From Clostridiales bacterium (GTDB taxonomy: Bacteria; Bacillota; Clostridia; Christensenellales; UMGS416), in NCBI GenBank assembly GCA_023139005.1, contig JAGLOK010000133.1, forward strand, positions 1 through 35,228: DNA of 35,228 bases. The letters run 5' to 3'. The position numbers and the translations under genes were made by a program. Under the pieces are notes generated by a model that did no database searches, had not been told where the DNA came from, and worked only from the letters and a program-made list of their open reading frames with translations. Position 1 is the first letter of the stretch. Each line of letters begins with the position of its first letter. This document shows positions 21,997 through 30,817 of the stretch, in pieces.

Positions 21997-22024
21997 AGGG
22001 GTTCGATTCCCCTCGCCTCCACCA
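21997..22024 (+). repeat. Right attachment site (attR)
   Basis: Second copy of the 28-bp tmRNA 3' end, ending in CCACCA. No tRNA-like 5' part precedes it, so it is an attachment site remnant and not an RNA gene. Confidence 0.92.
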
Positions 22025-22028
22025 AAGA

Positions 22029-22060
22029 AAGAAGTCTTTATTGCAAAATGAAGACTTTTT
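22029..22060 (+). terminator. Original ssrA terminator, displaced by the element
   Basis: AAGTCTT/AAGACTT stem (22032-22038 with 22051-22057) with a T-run, directly after attR. Before insertion it would have lain about seven bases beyond the tmRNA CCA. Confidence 0.75.
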
Positions 22061-22410
22061 TAATAGTATCTTTTATTGTCTCGGGTATTGCGCTCATATG
22101 GATCAAACCAATAATCGCTTTGTAGATATTATCTCATGCGATAATATTGATGTAGTATTTATCATAAATCTATACGAATTTCATCACATTATTAGTATCG
22201 TACTATAAAATGGTATAATTATACTGTGTTGAGTTTTCAAAAAGTTTATGATACATTGATTTTACGTAAAGAATACACTGTTTTGCTTTTATAAAGATTA
22301 TATTTAATTTATATTGTTAGTTGGATACACGAAACCTATTGAAATATAGTATTGTATCAAAGGTATGAAGATATTGTTTATATACATGAATATTAAAGGG
22401 AGGTGCACAC
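22061..22410 (+). promoter_or_regulatory. Intergenic region before the two-component genes, with one candidate promoter
   Basis: 350 bp without a gene. The only clear signal is an extended -10, TGGTATAAT (22211-22219), about 190 bp before the response regulator, with no good -35 box. The long leader that would follow shows no strong hairpin. A GGGAGG ribosome binding site precedes the ATG. Confidence 0.4.
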
Positions 22411-24051
22411 ATGTATAAATTACTTATCGTGGATGATGAAGAAGAGGTCAGACATGGCATTGTCAAAAAAATTGACTGGAGTCAGTTCAATTTTGTAGTA
22501 ATAGGTGAAGCTGAAAATGGTAGAGAAGCACTAGATATCATCGAAGACAATATTCCGGATATTATTATAACTGATATTAGTATGCCTTTAATGAACGGTC
22601 TTGAATTGGCGAAATCGGTAAAACAAAGTTTTCCTACTGTGAAAATTGTTATACTTTCAGGCTATGATGATTTTAAATTTGCACAACAGGCTATAAAGTA
22701 CGGTGTATCAGATTATATATTAAAGCCTGTTTTACCCGATGACTTAAATAAGCTAGTTGGTAAACTAAAAAATCAACTTGACAATGAAATAGAAGAAAAG
22801 AAAGATAGAAAGAAATTGGAACAGCATTATCTAGATAGCCTTCCAATCTTAAAAGACAACTTTCTTACATCACTGGTAATCGGTAACCTTGAAATCGGTG
22901 AAATTGAAAGCAAGATAAGCTTTTTTGATTTAACTATAAGGGGTAATTTCTTTTCCGTAGCCATTATTGGTCTGGATAAAAAAAGTATAGAAATTCTAGA
23001 AAATGAAGAAAAAATAAAAGATCTAACAAAGTTTGCGGTTTTAAAAATTGCACAGGATATTTTGAGTAACAACACTACTGGAGAGGCTTTCTATTACGGG
23101 AATGCATTAGTTATTATTGCAGGAATGAATGATAATGCAAGAGCAGATGCATGCAACAAATTATTTTTAGTACTCGATGAGATTAGGCAGAATGTTGAGA
23201 AATATCTTAGTATTACGATAACAATTGGGATAGGAAACATTATTGAAAACATTGTTCAGATGAAAGAATCCTACGACACTGCAAATATTGCACTTGAATA
23301 CAAACTGGTTCTTGGAGGAAATAAGATAATTTTTGTTGAGGATATTGAGCCTGTGTCAAACAATATGATCTGTTTGGAAGAAGAAAAAGAGAAAAAACTT
23401 TTATCAAGCATAAAATTCGGAGATAATAAAAATGTAGAGAATGCTGTGCAAAATTTGTTTAACGATTTTAGTGGTATTCAGGCACCTATAAATGAGTATC
23501 ACCTTTATTTTATGGAGATTTTCACAATGCTATCAAAACTGTCTAGAATATATCAGCTTGATATAATGGACATGCTCCCTGAAAACTATAATTTATACTT
23601 AGAAATAAATAACTTCAATTCTATGGATGAAGCTGAAAACTGGATTATGAGCTTAAGTATCGAACTGATGAAGCAAATAGCCAGTGAAAGATTAACAACT
23701 ACCCAGAGACTTTTGGAAAAAGCAAAGGATTATATCAACAGTAACTATAACGACACAGAGCTCAGCGTACAAAAGTTAGCTGACTATTTGTTTATTAGTG
23801 CAAGTTATTTGAGCTTGATTTTTAAAAAAGAAGCAAAAGAAACATTTCTAAAGTATTTAATACGAATTCGATTAGACGTAGCAAAAAACCTTTTAAGGAA
23901 TCCTGGCATGAAAATATCAGAAGTCGCAGGAAAAGTTGGATATCCTGATATCAGTTATTTTAGTTATTTTTTCAAGAAGAATTTTGGGGTTTCTCCAAGA
24001 GAGTATAAGAACTCAGAAGCGAACAAGTTGGAGCAGAAAAATGAAAAGTAA
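22411..24051 (+). CDS. Response regulator with AraC-type DNA-binding domain (YesN family)
   Basis: 546 residues. The receiver domain (1-120) has Asp8-Asp9 (LLIVDDEEEV), phosphoacceptor Asp55 (IIITDISMPLMNG), SGYDD near 86 and Lys104 (ILKPV). A long middle region is followed by an AraC helix-turn-helix pair at about 445-540 (VQKLADYLFISASYLSLIFK, then VAGKVGYPDISYFSYFFKK). ATG at 22411 follows GGGAGG. It overlaps the sensor kinase gene by 11 bp. With the kinase and a sugar-binding lipoprotein it forms a unit that probably activates the ABC transporter genes downstream. Confidence 0.95.
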   Translation: MYKLLIVDDEEEVRHGIVKKIDWSQFNFVVIGEAENGREALDIIEDNIPDIIITDISMPLMNGLELAKSVKQSFPTVKIVILSGYDDFKFAQQAIKYGVSDYILKPVLPDDLNKLVGKLKNQLDNEIEEKKDRKKLEQHYLDSLPILKDNFLTSLVIGNLEIGEIESKISFFDLTIRGNFFSVAIIGLDKKSIEILENEEKIKDLTKFAVLKIAQDILSNNTTGEAFYYGNALVIIAGMNDNARADACNKLFLVLDEIRQNVEKYLSITITIGIGNIIENIVQMKESYDTANIALEYKLVLGGNKIIFVEDIEPVSNNMICLEEEKEKKLLSSIKFGDNKNVENAVQNLFNDFSGIQAPINEYHLYFMEIFTMLSKLSRIYQLDIMDMLPENYNLYLEINNFNSMDEAENWIMSLSIELMKQIASERLTTTQRLLEKAKDYINSNYNDTELSVQKLADYLFISASYLSLIFKKEAKETFLKYLIRIRLDVAKNLLRNPGMKISEVAGKVGYPDISYFSYFFKKNFGVSPREYKNSEANKLEQKNEK

Positions 24052-25840
24052 ACTAAAAAGGATATTGAAAAAAGTACCAAAAGCTGCACGAAGAGGCTTT
24101 AGAATAAACAGTATTCAATCAATAATAACGCTATCATTTTCTGCTGTTACAATGTTAGCTATGACCATGGTTGGGATTGGGTTATATAGTTCTTTCTCTG
24201 ATAATGCTGAAGTAAATGCTGCATCTAGTGCACAGCAGATTATGGAGCAAGCAACAATCAATTTAGAAAACTACCTAGAAGACATGATGGAAATATCGGA
24301 TATAATCCGTAAAAATATGAGAGAAGTAACTCCAAACAGTATTCAAAACCTTGATAATTTACTATCGCTGACTCTGGAGATGAGAAAAGACATAGTGACT
24401 GTAGCAATATATACAGGTAATGGTAACGTCATACTGACGAATCCTGTTTATGATACTGATTACAATTATCAAATTCATGAGCAGGAATGGTTTAAGCAAA
24501 CAATTAGTAATCCTGATATGTATTTGATCCAACCGCCGTATGTCCAAAGGCTGTTTGAAGGTAGACGCCCCTGGGTGGTTTCGATGAGTAGTGGACTTAG
24601 CGTAGAGTACTTGGGGAGGACTGAAACGTGGGCTGCAATGGTAGATTTGAATTTCAGCTTGATCGAGCAACTTTGCAATAGGGTAAGCTTAGGAAAACGT
24701 GGATATATTTATATTGTTGATGAATACGGGAACATAATCTATCATCCACAACAGCAGCTTCTATATTCGGGACTGAAACAAGAAAGTATTAGCGAAGTAT
24801 TAGAGCAGGAACAGGGATCATTCATTGAAGATTTTCAAGGAGAAAGCCGGATATCGACTGTAAAAAACATCCAGTTTTCTAACTGGAAAATGGTAGGTAT
24901 CAGTTATGTAGATGAGCTGGCCGAAAATCAGTGGGACTTAAATAATTACATTATGTATATATTGATTTTTGGAATTGTTTTCGTTATTCTAGCTTCCATC
25001 TTCCTGTCTTCAAAGATATCAAAACCGATCAAGCGACTCGAACACCAGATGAACCGTGTTGAACAAGGTGATTTCGATATTGAGAACTTGGAAGTTAAAG
25101 GCGAGGATGAAGTAAAACGACTTACGAAAGCATTTAATTTAATGATTTCAAGGATTAAGCAATTAATGGAACAAATCGTCAATGAACAAGAAGAAAAAAG
25201 GAAAAGTGAATTTAAAGCACTTCAAGCACAAATAAACCCACACTTTCTATACAATACTCTAGATTCTATTATCTGGATGAACGAAAATCAAAACCATCAG
25301 GGTGTATCAGAAATGACAGCAGCACTTGCAAAATTTTTCAGAATAAGCATAAGTAAAGGCAATGAGATAATAGATGTTGCAGACGAGATTGAACATGTAG
25401 GAAATTATTTGCTCATTCAGAAAATAAGATACAAAAATAAATTTGATTATTCAATTGATGTACAGGAACAAGCATATGGATATAGAACATTAAAACTGAT
25501 ACTACAACCGATTGTTGAGAATGCCATTTATCATGGAATCAATAAAATTCAGGAAAAAGGCGAAATTAACATCAGAGCAGTTGTAGAAAACGATCATCTT
25601 TTATTTAGTGTAACTGATAATGGATATGGAATAAAACCAGAGCGACTAAAAGAAATTTTCAAACGAGAACCAACCAATAAACGCACTTCAGGCGTTGGAC
25701 TAAAAAATGTTCATGAGAGAATTCAATTAAGTTACGGCAGTGGTTTTGGCGTAGATATTGAAAGCATAATAGAGGTTGGAACAACAGTAAACATTCGGAT
25801 ACCATTGATAAAGCTACAAAAGGGAGAGAATAATGAGTAG
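24041..25840 (+). CDS. Sensor histidine kinase (YesM family)
   Basis: 599 residues. A membrane helix at about 26-50, an extracellular dCache-like sensor (51-300) and a second helix at 303-323 lead into HAMP (324-378), the His_kinase domain with His401 in QAQINPHFLYNTLDSI, and HATPase with VENAIYHGI (492-500), DNGYGI (526-531) and GVGLKNVHERI. It senses an extracellular cue and phosphorylates the YesN-type regulator. ATG at 24041 has GGAG eight bases upstream; the frame is open further up but lies inside the regulator gene. It overlaps the binding-protein gene by 8 bp, so the three are translationally coupled. Confidence 0.95.
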   Translation: MKSKLKRILKKVPKAARRGFRINSIQSIITLSFSAVTMLAMTMVGIGLYSSFSDNAEVNAASSAQQIMEQATINLENYLEDMMEISDIIRKNMREVTPNSIQNLDNLLSLTLEMRKDIVTVAIYTGNGNVILTNPVYDTDYNYQIHEQEWFKQTISNPDMYLIQPPYVQRLFEGRRPWVVSMSSGLSVEYLGRTETWAAMVDLNFSLIEQLCNRVSLGKRGYIYIVDEYGNIIYHPQQQLLYSGLKQESISEVLEQEQGSFIEDFQGESRISTVKNIQFSNWKMVGISYVDELAENQWDLNNYIMYILIFGIVFVILASIFLSSKISKPIKRLEHQMNRVEQGDFDIENLEVKGEDEVKRLTKAFNLMISRIKQLMEQIVNEQEEKRKSEFKALQAQINPHFLYNTLDSIIWMNENQNHQGVSEMTAALAKFFRISISKGNEIIDVADEIEHVGNYLLIQKIRYKNKFDYSIDVQEQAYGYRTLKLILQPIVENAIYHGINKIQEKGEINIRAVVENDHLLFSVTDNGYGIKPERLKEIFKREPTNKRTSGVGLKNVHERIQLSYGSGFGVDIESIIEVGTTVNIRIPLIKLQKGENNE

Positions 25841-26807
25841 AATTTATAGAATCGCCTTACTAGTATTAACAATAATAATTGTATTGTCGCTATTTGGGTG
25901 TGCAAAAAATGATTTATCAAATAGTGAAGAAAAATATAGCATTAAAGTAATAGTAAAAAATCGTAGCCATGCTTTTTGGTCGGTTGTTCAAATGGGCGCT
26001 GAAACTGCAGCCAGAGAATTTAATATTGACTTAGTTTTTGATGGACCTGAAAACGAAGAGGATATCGATGGACAGATTCAACTGGTTGAAGATGCCATTG
26101 CTATTGACTCTGACGCGATTGTGCTTGCAGCTAGTGATTATGTTAGGCTGGTACCTGTAGCAGAAAAAGCGATAGCTTCAGGTATACCAGTGATTGTTAT
26201 CGATTCTACAATTGAGTCAGATAAAATGGACAGCTTTGTTGGCACTGACAATATGGATGCAGGTAAAAAGGTGGGCGAGTCGTTAATTGACAAAGTAGGA
26301 ACAGAGTGCACCATAGCTGTAATTAGCTTTGTAAAAGGTGCGGCATCAGCTACGCAAAGAGAAACGGGATTTGCTGAAACAGTAAGCGATTATCCAGGCG
26401 TTGAGGTTATCGAAACAGTTTACTGTAACTCTGATGAATTACTAGCCCAACAGCTGACAAAAGATATTGTTCAAGACAATCCTCAAATTGATGCGATTGT
26501 ATGCTTGAATGCATACAGCACTGCAGGAGCAGCACGTGGAATTGATGAGCTTGGTTTGGCTGGCGAGATTATAATTATTGGTTTTGACAGCACCCCATTA
26601 GAAATAACCTTCTTGGAGAAAGGCGTAATACAATCACTGATAGTACAAAACCCATTTAATATGGGATATCTTGGTGTTAAGTATGCACTTGATTCTATAA
26701 ACAATAAAAAAATACCAAAGAATGTTAATACAGGATCTGAAGTGATAGATATTGACAATATGTACCTACCGGAAAACCAAAAACTTCTATTCCCATTTAC
26801 TGAGTAA
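25833..26807 (+). CDS. Sugar-binding lipoprotein, probable sensory partner of the kinase
   Basis: 324 residues. The lipoprotein signal ends LSLFGC (Cys23). The mature part is a periplasmic-binding-protein fold of the ribose/galactose class: SHAFWSVVQMGAETAAREF, then SGIPVIVIDS, ATQRETGFAETV, IDAIVCLNAYSTAGAARGI and IIGFDSTP. It overlaps the kinase gene and is separated from the ABC genes by a terminator-like hairpin and 234 bp. This arrangement (binding protein plus YesM/YesN) is known from three-component sugar sensing, where the liganded protein contacts the kinase's outer domain. It resembles the transport-binding protein at 29571 in pattern (FW after a basic/aromatic start), so the two probably share a ligand class. 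The ligand is unknown. Confidence 0.88.
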   Translation: MSRIYRIALLVLTIIIVLSLFGCAKNDLSNSEEKYSIKVIVKNRSHAFWSVVQMGAETAAREFNIDLVFDGPENEEDIDGQIQLVEDAIAIDSDAIVLAASDYVRLVPVAEKAIASGIPVIVIDSTIESDKMDSFVGTDNMDAGKKVGESLIDKVGTECTIAVISFVKGAASATQRETGFAETVSDYPGVEVIETVYCNSDELLAQQLTKDIVQDNPQIDAIVCLNAYSTAGAARGIDELGLAGEIIIIGFDSTPLEITFLEKGVIQSLIVQNPFNMGYLGVKYALDSINNKKIPKNVNTGSEVIDIDNMYLPENQKLLFPFTE

Positions 26808-26843
26808 TTTACTACTATTTCTGTTAATAGATTTAGTGTTTCT

Positions 26844-26874
26844 AAAGCCCGTTTTACCATATAATAGGCTTTTT
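26844..26874 (+). terminator. Weak terminator after the sensory operon
   Basis: AAAGCC (26844-26849) pairs with GGCTTT (26867-26872), with a run of five T. The loop is long (17 nt). It lies 37 bp past the lipoprotein stop. Confidence 0.5.
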
Positions 26875-27041
26875 GAGATCATTACACATCATTTTACATG
26901 AATTTTAACTGTAATCTTTAGAGGAAATCACAATTTTCTTGTTATTTTTCACATGTCATTTTATCAAGTATTTTTATAGAATTAACAAATCAGAGGACTG
27001 ACAATGTTAGTTATTATGCAAAAACATTTTGAGGTATCTAT

Positions 27042-28526
27042 ATGAGTGAATTGCTTCTAAATATGGAAGGTGTCGAAAAGTATTTCCCAGGCGTACACGC
27101 TTTGAAAAAATGCTGCTTCGATTTAAGAAAAGGAGAAGTGCATGCACTTGTTGGCGAAAATGGTGCAGGAAAATCCACATTGATGAAAGTTCTAACCGGT
27201 ATATTCATACCTGAATCGGGACAAATAACACTTGAGAGTAAATGTGTCAATTTTAAATCACCAAGACAAGCCCAACTAGCCGGAATATCTATTGTGCATC
27301 AAGAGCTCAATTTGATGAACCACTTAACAGCAGCGCAAAACATTTTTATTGGTAGAGAAAGCGATGGGTTGTTTCTCAATGAAAAATCAATCAACGATAA
27401 AACACTAGAGCTTTTTAAAAAATTAAATATCAAACTAGATCCAGAAGAAAAAGTTGGAAATCTGTCAGTTAGTCATCAACAGATGATAGAAATTGCAAAA
27501 GCTATTTCTTATGATGCAAAGATTATCATATTTGATGAGCCAACTGCAACACTAACAGATGTAGAGATTGAAGAGCTGTTCAAAATCATGAATGAACTAA
27601 AGAGCCAAGGCGTTGGTATGGTGTATATTTCTCACAGAATGGACGAAATTAAGAAAATCTCTGACAGAGTAACGGTATTGCGAGATGGAGAATACATAGG
27701 GACTGAAGATTCTGCAAAGGTTAAGATTGACGATATTATTCACATGATGGTTGGACGCATCACGTATGAAGAGCATAAAAAAATAAGTGATAACAAAGAA
27801 AAGCCGCCCGTTGTGTTAAAGGTAGAGAATATGAGTTCAAAGGATGTAAATAATGTATCCTTTGAATTACATAAAGGTGAAATTCTTGGGTTCGCAGGGC
27901 TTATTGGAGCAGGTAGGACAGAGCTTGCACGTTTAATATTTGGTGCAGACAAAAAGACGACAGGTGAGATTTATCTGGATGGCAAGAAAGTAAATGTAAA
28001 AAGTCCACATGATGCTGTTCGCCTCGGTATTGGCTATTTGTCAGAAGACAGAAAGCGATATGGTTTATCACTTGGAATGAGTGTTGCAAACAATATTGTC
28101 ATGCCTAACCTTGATGAGTATATAACTGCCGGTATTATCAGTGAAAAGAAGATAAAAAAAATCGCTTCTGAATATGTAGATAAGATCAATATTAAAACGC
28201 CATCCGTAGGACAACTGGTAAAAAACCTGTCCGGTGGAAACCAACAGAAAGTAATCATCGCAAAATGGCTACTTAAAAACAGTGACATATTGATATTTGA
28301 TGAACCAACAAGAGGTATAGATGTTGGAGCAAAGAGCGAGATTTATAAGATTATTAACAAATTAGCAAAATCAGGTAAATCAATCATTATTATTTCGTCT
28401 GAACTTCCTGAGCTCTTGCGTATGAGTGATAGGGTTTTAGTAATGTGCGAAGGCACGCATACTGCAACACTTGAACTTGATCAGATAAATCAAAATACAA
28501 TTATGAAATATGCAACTCAGCATTAG
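27042..28526 (+). CDS. Sugar ABC transporter, double ATP-binding protein (RbsA/MglA type)
   Basis: 494 residues with two ABC cassettes. The first has Walker A GENGAGKST (38-46), signature LSVSHQQMIEIAKA and Walker B IIIFDEPTA. The second has the degenerate Walker A GLIGAGRTEL typical of RbsA, the signature LSGGNQQKVIIAKWL and Walker B ILIFDEPTRGIDVGAK. It powers import of a ribose/galactose-type sugar. ATG at 27042 follows GAGG. It is followed 11 bp later by the permease gene. Control by the YesN-type regulator is likely from context. The upstream gap holds two similar CACAT...CATTTTA segments (near 26885 and 26949) that could be its sites. Confidence 0.96.
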   Translation: MSELLLNMEGVEKYFPGVHALKKCCFDLRKGEVHALVGENGAGKSTLMKVLTGIFIPESGQITLESKCVNFKSPRQAQLAGISIVHQELNLMNHLTAAQNIFIGRESDGLFLNEKSINDKTLELFKKLNIKLDPEEKVGNLSVSHQQMIEIAKAISYDAKIIIFDEPTATLTDVEIEELFKIMNELKSQGVGMVYISHRMDEIKKISDRVTVLRDGEYIGTEDSAKVKIDDIIHMMVGRITYEEHKKISDNKEKPPVVLKVENMSSKDVNNVSFELHKGEILGFAGLIGAGRTELARLIFGADKKTTGEIYLDGKKVNVKSPHDAVRLGIGYLSEDRKRYGLSLGMSVANNIVMPNLDEYITAGIISEKKIKKIASEYVDKINIKTPSVGQLVKNLSGGNQQKVIIAKWLLKNSDILIFDEPTRGIDVGAKSEIYKIINKLAKSGKSIIIISSELPELLRMSDRVLVMCEGTHTATLELDQINQNTIMKYATQH

Positions 28527-28537
28527 GGGGAGAAAGA

Positions 28538-29518
28538 ATGTTAAAGAGTATAAGAAATAGCGGAACACATAAGATGCTAGCGTTTGCTGCATTGATTGTG
28601 ATATACATATTTTTCGCTATAGCAGGTAATAACTTCACGTCGGTATCTACTACATTAAATATCTTAGCATCCTCATACTATGTAGGATTTTTAGCATTGG
28701 GTGTAACATTTGTAATCATAACCGGTGGTATCGACCTTTCAATAGGTGCAGTAATGATGTGCTCTGCATTGGTTGGTGGACAGTTATATAGAAATGTTGG
28801 ACTACCAATATGGGCAGTGTTAATTGCAATGATCGCATTTGGCACACTAATAGGTTGGGTCAATGGTCTTCTTGTAACCAAACTAAAACTGCCACCATTT
28901 ATCGCAACGCTTGGAATGATGATGGTTTCACTGGGACTTGGATCTATAATAACAGGAACATCGACTAAGAACTTCCCGACCATCCTAGAGCCTGATGGCT
29001 GGTTCTCAAGAGTTTTCTTTAGAACAGAGAGTGGTTTTCCAATGGGCGTTGTGTACTTAATAATATTTTTCATATTCACTTTCATCATCTTGAATAAGAC
29101 GAAAATAGGCCGATATATCTATGCAATAGGTAGCAATGAAGAAGCAGTAAGACTATCTGGCATAAAGGTTAATGTATGGAAAGGTCTTGCATTTGTAATC
29201 AGTGGATTTGCAGCTGGTCTAGGAAGTATATTCTATGCAGCAACATATACAGTAATCATCCCAAACACTGGTAACGGGATAGAGTTACAAGCTATAGCCG
29301 CAGTAGTTATTGGTGGCACGTCTTTGTCCGGAGGCAAAGGCTCTCTCACAGGAACAATGATTGGTGTATTTATTATGAGCATCCTCAAAAACGGTCTCAT
29401 ATCTATGAATTTGCCAGCACCGTTCCAGACTTTCTTTACAGGAATCGTTGTTTTAGGCGCTGTGTTGATTGATGTTTACAGAAATAAAAAAGCGAACAAG
29501 GTAAAGAAATTAAGTTAA
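28538..29518 (+). CDS. Sugar ABC transporter permease (RbsC type)
   Basis: 326 residues with about nine or ten membrane helices, in the BPD_transp_2 family. Family segments are FVIITGGIDLSIGAVM (about 59-74), LLVTKLKLPPFIATLGMM, YAIGSNEEAVRLSGIKV (the cytoplasmic loop that docks to the ATPase) and AVVIGGTSLSGGKGSLTGTM. It forms the membrane channel of the importer, probably as a dimer with the double ATPase. It starts after a GGGGGAGA site, 11 bp behind the ATPase gene. Intact. Confidence 0.96.
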   Translation: MLKSIRNSGTHKMLAFAALIVIYIFFAIAGNNFTSVSTTLNILASSYYVGFLALGVTFVIITGGIDLSIGAVMMCSALVGGQLYRNVGLPIWAVLIAMIAFGTLIGWVNGLLVTKLKLPPFIATLGMMMVSLGLGSIITGTSTKNFPTILEPDGWFSRVFFRTESGFPMGVVYLIIFFIFTFIILNKTKIGRYIYAIGSNEEAVRLSGIKVNVWKGLAFVISGFAAGLGSIFYAATYTVIIPNTGNGIELQAIAAVVIGGTSLSGGKGSLTGTMIGVFIMSILKNGLISMNLPAPFQTFFTGIVVLGAVLIDVYRNKKANKVKKLS

Positions 29519-29570
29519 TTGTAATCAGTTTAAGCAGCAATGCTTATAATAATAATTGGAGGAAAACATA

Positions 29571-30683
29571 ATGAAAAAGATTCTAATCATGGTATTGGTT
29601 TTATCTTTATTAGTAGTTGCTTTTGCAGCATGCACACCAAAAGCAGACGAACCAAAAGATGAGCCAATGAAAGAAGAAACCAAAGAGGAACCTAAAGAAG
29701 AAACTAAAGAAGAAGAAACTCCTGGCTATTACTCAGTAATCGCAAAAGGCTTCCAACATCAATTTTGGCAAGTTGTCAAAAAGGGTGCCGAACAAGCAGC
29801 AGTAGACCTTGAAGTAGAAATATACTTTACAGGTCCTGAAGGCGAAAGCGCACAAGCAGCTCAGGTAGACATGCTTAATGCAGAACTTGCTAAGAACCCA
29901 AAGGCTATATCTCTTGCAGCACTAAACACAGAAGCTGTATTAACACAACTACAGGAAGCTGCCGACAAAGGCATTCCGGTTATTGGATTTGACTCCGGCG
30001 TACCTAATGCTCCTGCAGGACAGATCGCAGCGAATGCTTCAACAGACAATGAAAATGCAGCTGCACTTGGTGCAGAGATGATGTATGAAGCTCTCAAAGC
30101 ACAACTTGATGCAGCTACAGCTGATAGTCCGCTCGTAATTTCTGTGTTCTCACAGGATGTAACAAGTGCTTCAGTTGGCGGACGTACAAAGGGCTTTGCA
30201 GAAAAAATGTATGAACTTGTTGGCGACAATGCAGCAATCACAGGCGACTATAATGCAATCAACATGGGCGATGCTGATACAGCAGCTGTAATCATTGATG
30301 TTACAGTTGGTGCAACACCTGATATCACTGATATGACAAATGCTGCAAACGGACTACTTAATACAGAAGGTCTAGTTGGCGTATTCTGCTCAAACGAAGG
30401 TGCTGTTAATGGAATATTGGCTGCTATGAATGCTGGATCAGTAATTCCTGATGGCGTAAAAGTTGTTGGATTCGACGCAGGTGCTGGACAAAAAGCAGCT
30501 GTTAAAACAGGCGTATTCATGGGCTCTATCACACAAGATCCTTACATGATTGGCTACTTGGCAGTTGAGTTAGCAGTTAAAGCTGCAAACGGCGAAGCTG
30601 TTGCGGATGTTGATACTGGTGCAAAATGGTATGATGCAACCAACATGGATGAACCCGACATTGCCGAACTTCTATATGACTGA
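29571..30683 (+). CDS. Sugar ABC transporter substrate-binding lipoprotein (RbsB type)
   Basis: 370 residues. The lipoprotein signal ends VAFAAC (Cys21). A long Lys/Glu/Pro linker (KADEPKDEPMKEETKEEPKE and on, to about 44) holds the domain away from the membrane. The binding domain follows the ribose-binding family: HQFWQVVKKGAEQAA, KGIPVIGFDSG, TKGFAEKMY, VGVFCSNEGAVNGI, VKVVGFDAGAG and GSITQDPYMIGYLAVE. ATG at 29571 has GGAGG at ideal distance; an ATG 15 bp upstream overlaps that region. Third gene of the transporter operon and the uptake counterpart of the sensory lipoprotein at 25833. Its codon use is GC-richer and more regular, as for a highly expressed protein. The ligand is unknown. 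Confidence 0.95.
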   Translation: MKKILIMVLVLSLLVVAFAACTPKADEPKDEPMKEETKEEPKEETKEEETPGYYSVIAKGFQHQFWQVVKKGAEQAAVDLEVEIYFTGPEGESAQAAQVDMLNAELAKNPKAISLAALNTEAVLTQLQEAADKGIPVIGFDSGVPNAPAGQIAANASTDNENAAALGAEMMYEALKAQLDAATADSPLVISVFSQDVTSASVGGRTKGFAEKMYELVGDNAAITGDYNAINMGDADTAAVIIDVTVGATPDITDMTNAANGLLNTEGLVGVFCSNEGAVNGILAAMNAGSVIPDGVKVVGFDAGAGQKAAVKTGVFMGSITQDPYMIGYLAVELAVKAANGEAVADVDTGAKWYDATNMDEPDIAELLYD

Positions 30684-30706
30684 TAAATAACAAAAATTTA
30701 TCTTTA

Positions 30707-30748
30707 AAAAATGACCTTCTTTGGCAAATGCCTGTGGAGGTCATTTTT
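30707..30748. terminator. Bidirectional terminator between the sugar and metal transporter operons
   Basis: AAAAATGACCT (30707-30717) pairs with AGGTCATTTTT (30738-30748) around a small GGCAAATGCC hairpin. The A-run on one side and the T-run on the other let it end both the plus-strand sugar operon and the minus-strand metal operon. Confidence 0.85.
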
Positions 30749-30817
30749 AATTCTTGAATGTACAATAGGGTGTAAATAGATATAAAGCAACATCTACTAT
30801 TCTGTTTGCAAATATAT

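Larger units (their letters stand above)
16870..22024. mobile_element. Integrative element inserted in the 3' end of ssrA
   Basis: A 28-bp perfect direct repeat of the tmRNA 3' end marks both ends (16870-16897 and 21997-22024), so the element length is 5127 bp. Inside are a minus-strand operon of a small gene, a replication initiator, an excisionase and a tyrosine integrase, a divergent XRE repressor, and two genes of unknown function. Integration in tmRNA or tRNA 3' ends by tyrosine recombinases is well known. There are no conjugation, capsid or packaging genes. The best description is a small integrative plasmid-like or mobilizable element. Its gene order Rep-Xis-Int resembles the core of pSAM2-type elements of actinomycetes, although the proteins differ. 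Confidence 0.92.

Noticed and set aside
21997-22024. A second tmRNA or tRNA gene
   Set aside because: Only the 3' 28 bases are present; no acceptor 5' strand or D-arm precedes them. It is the attachment-site duplicate.
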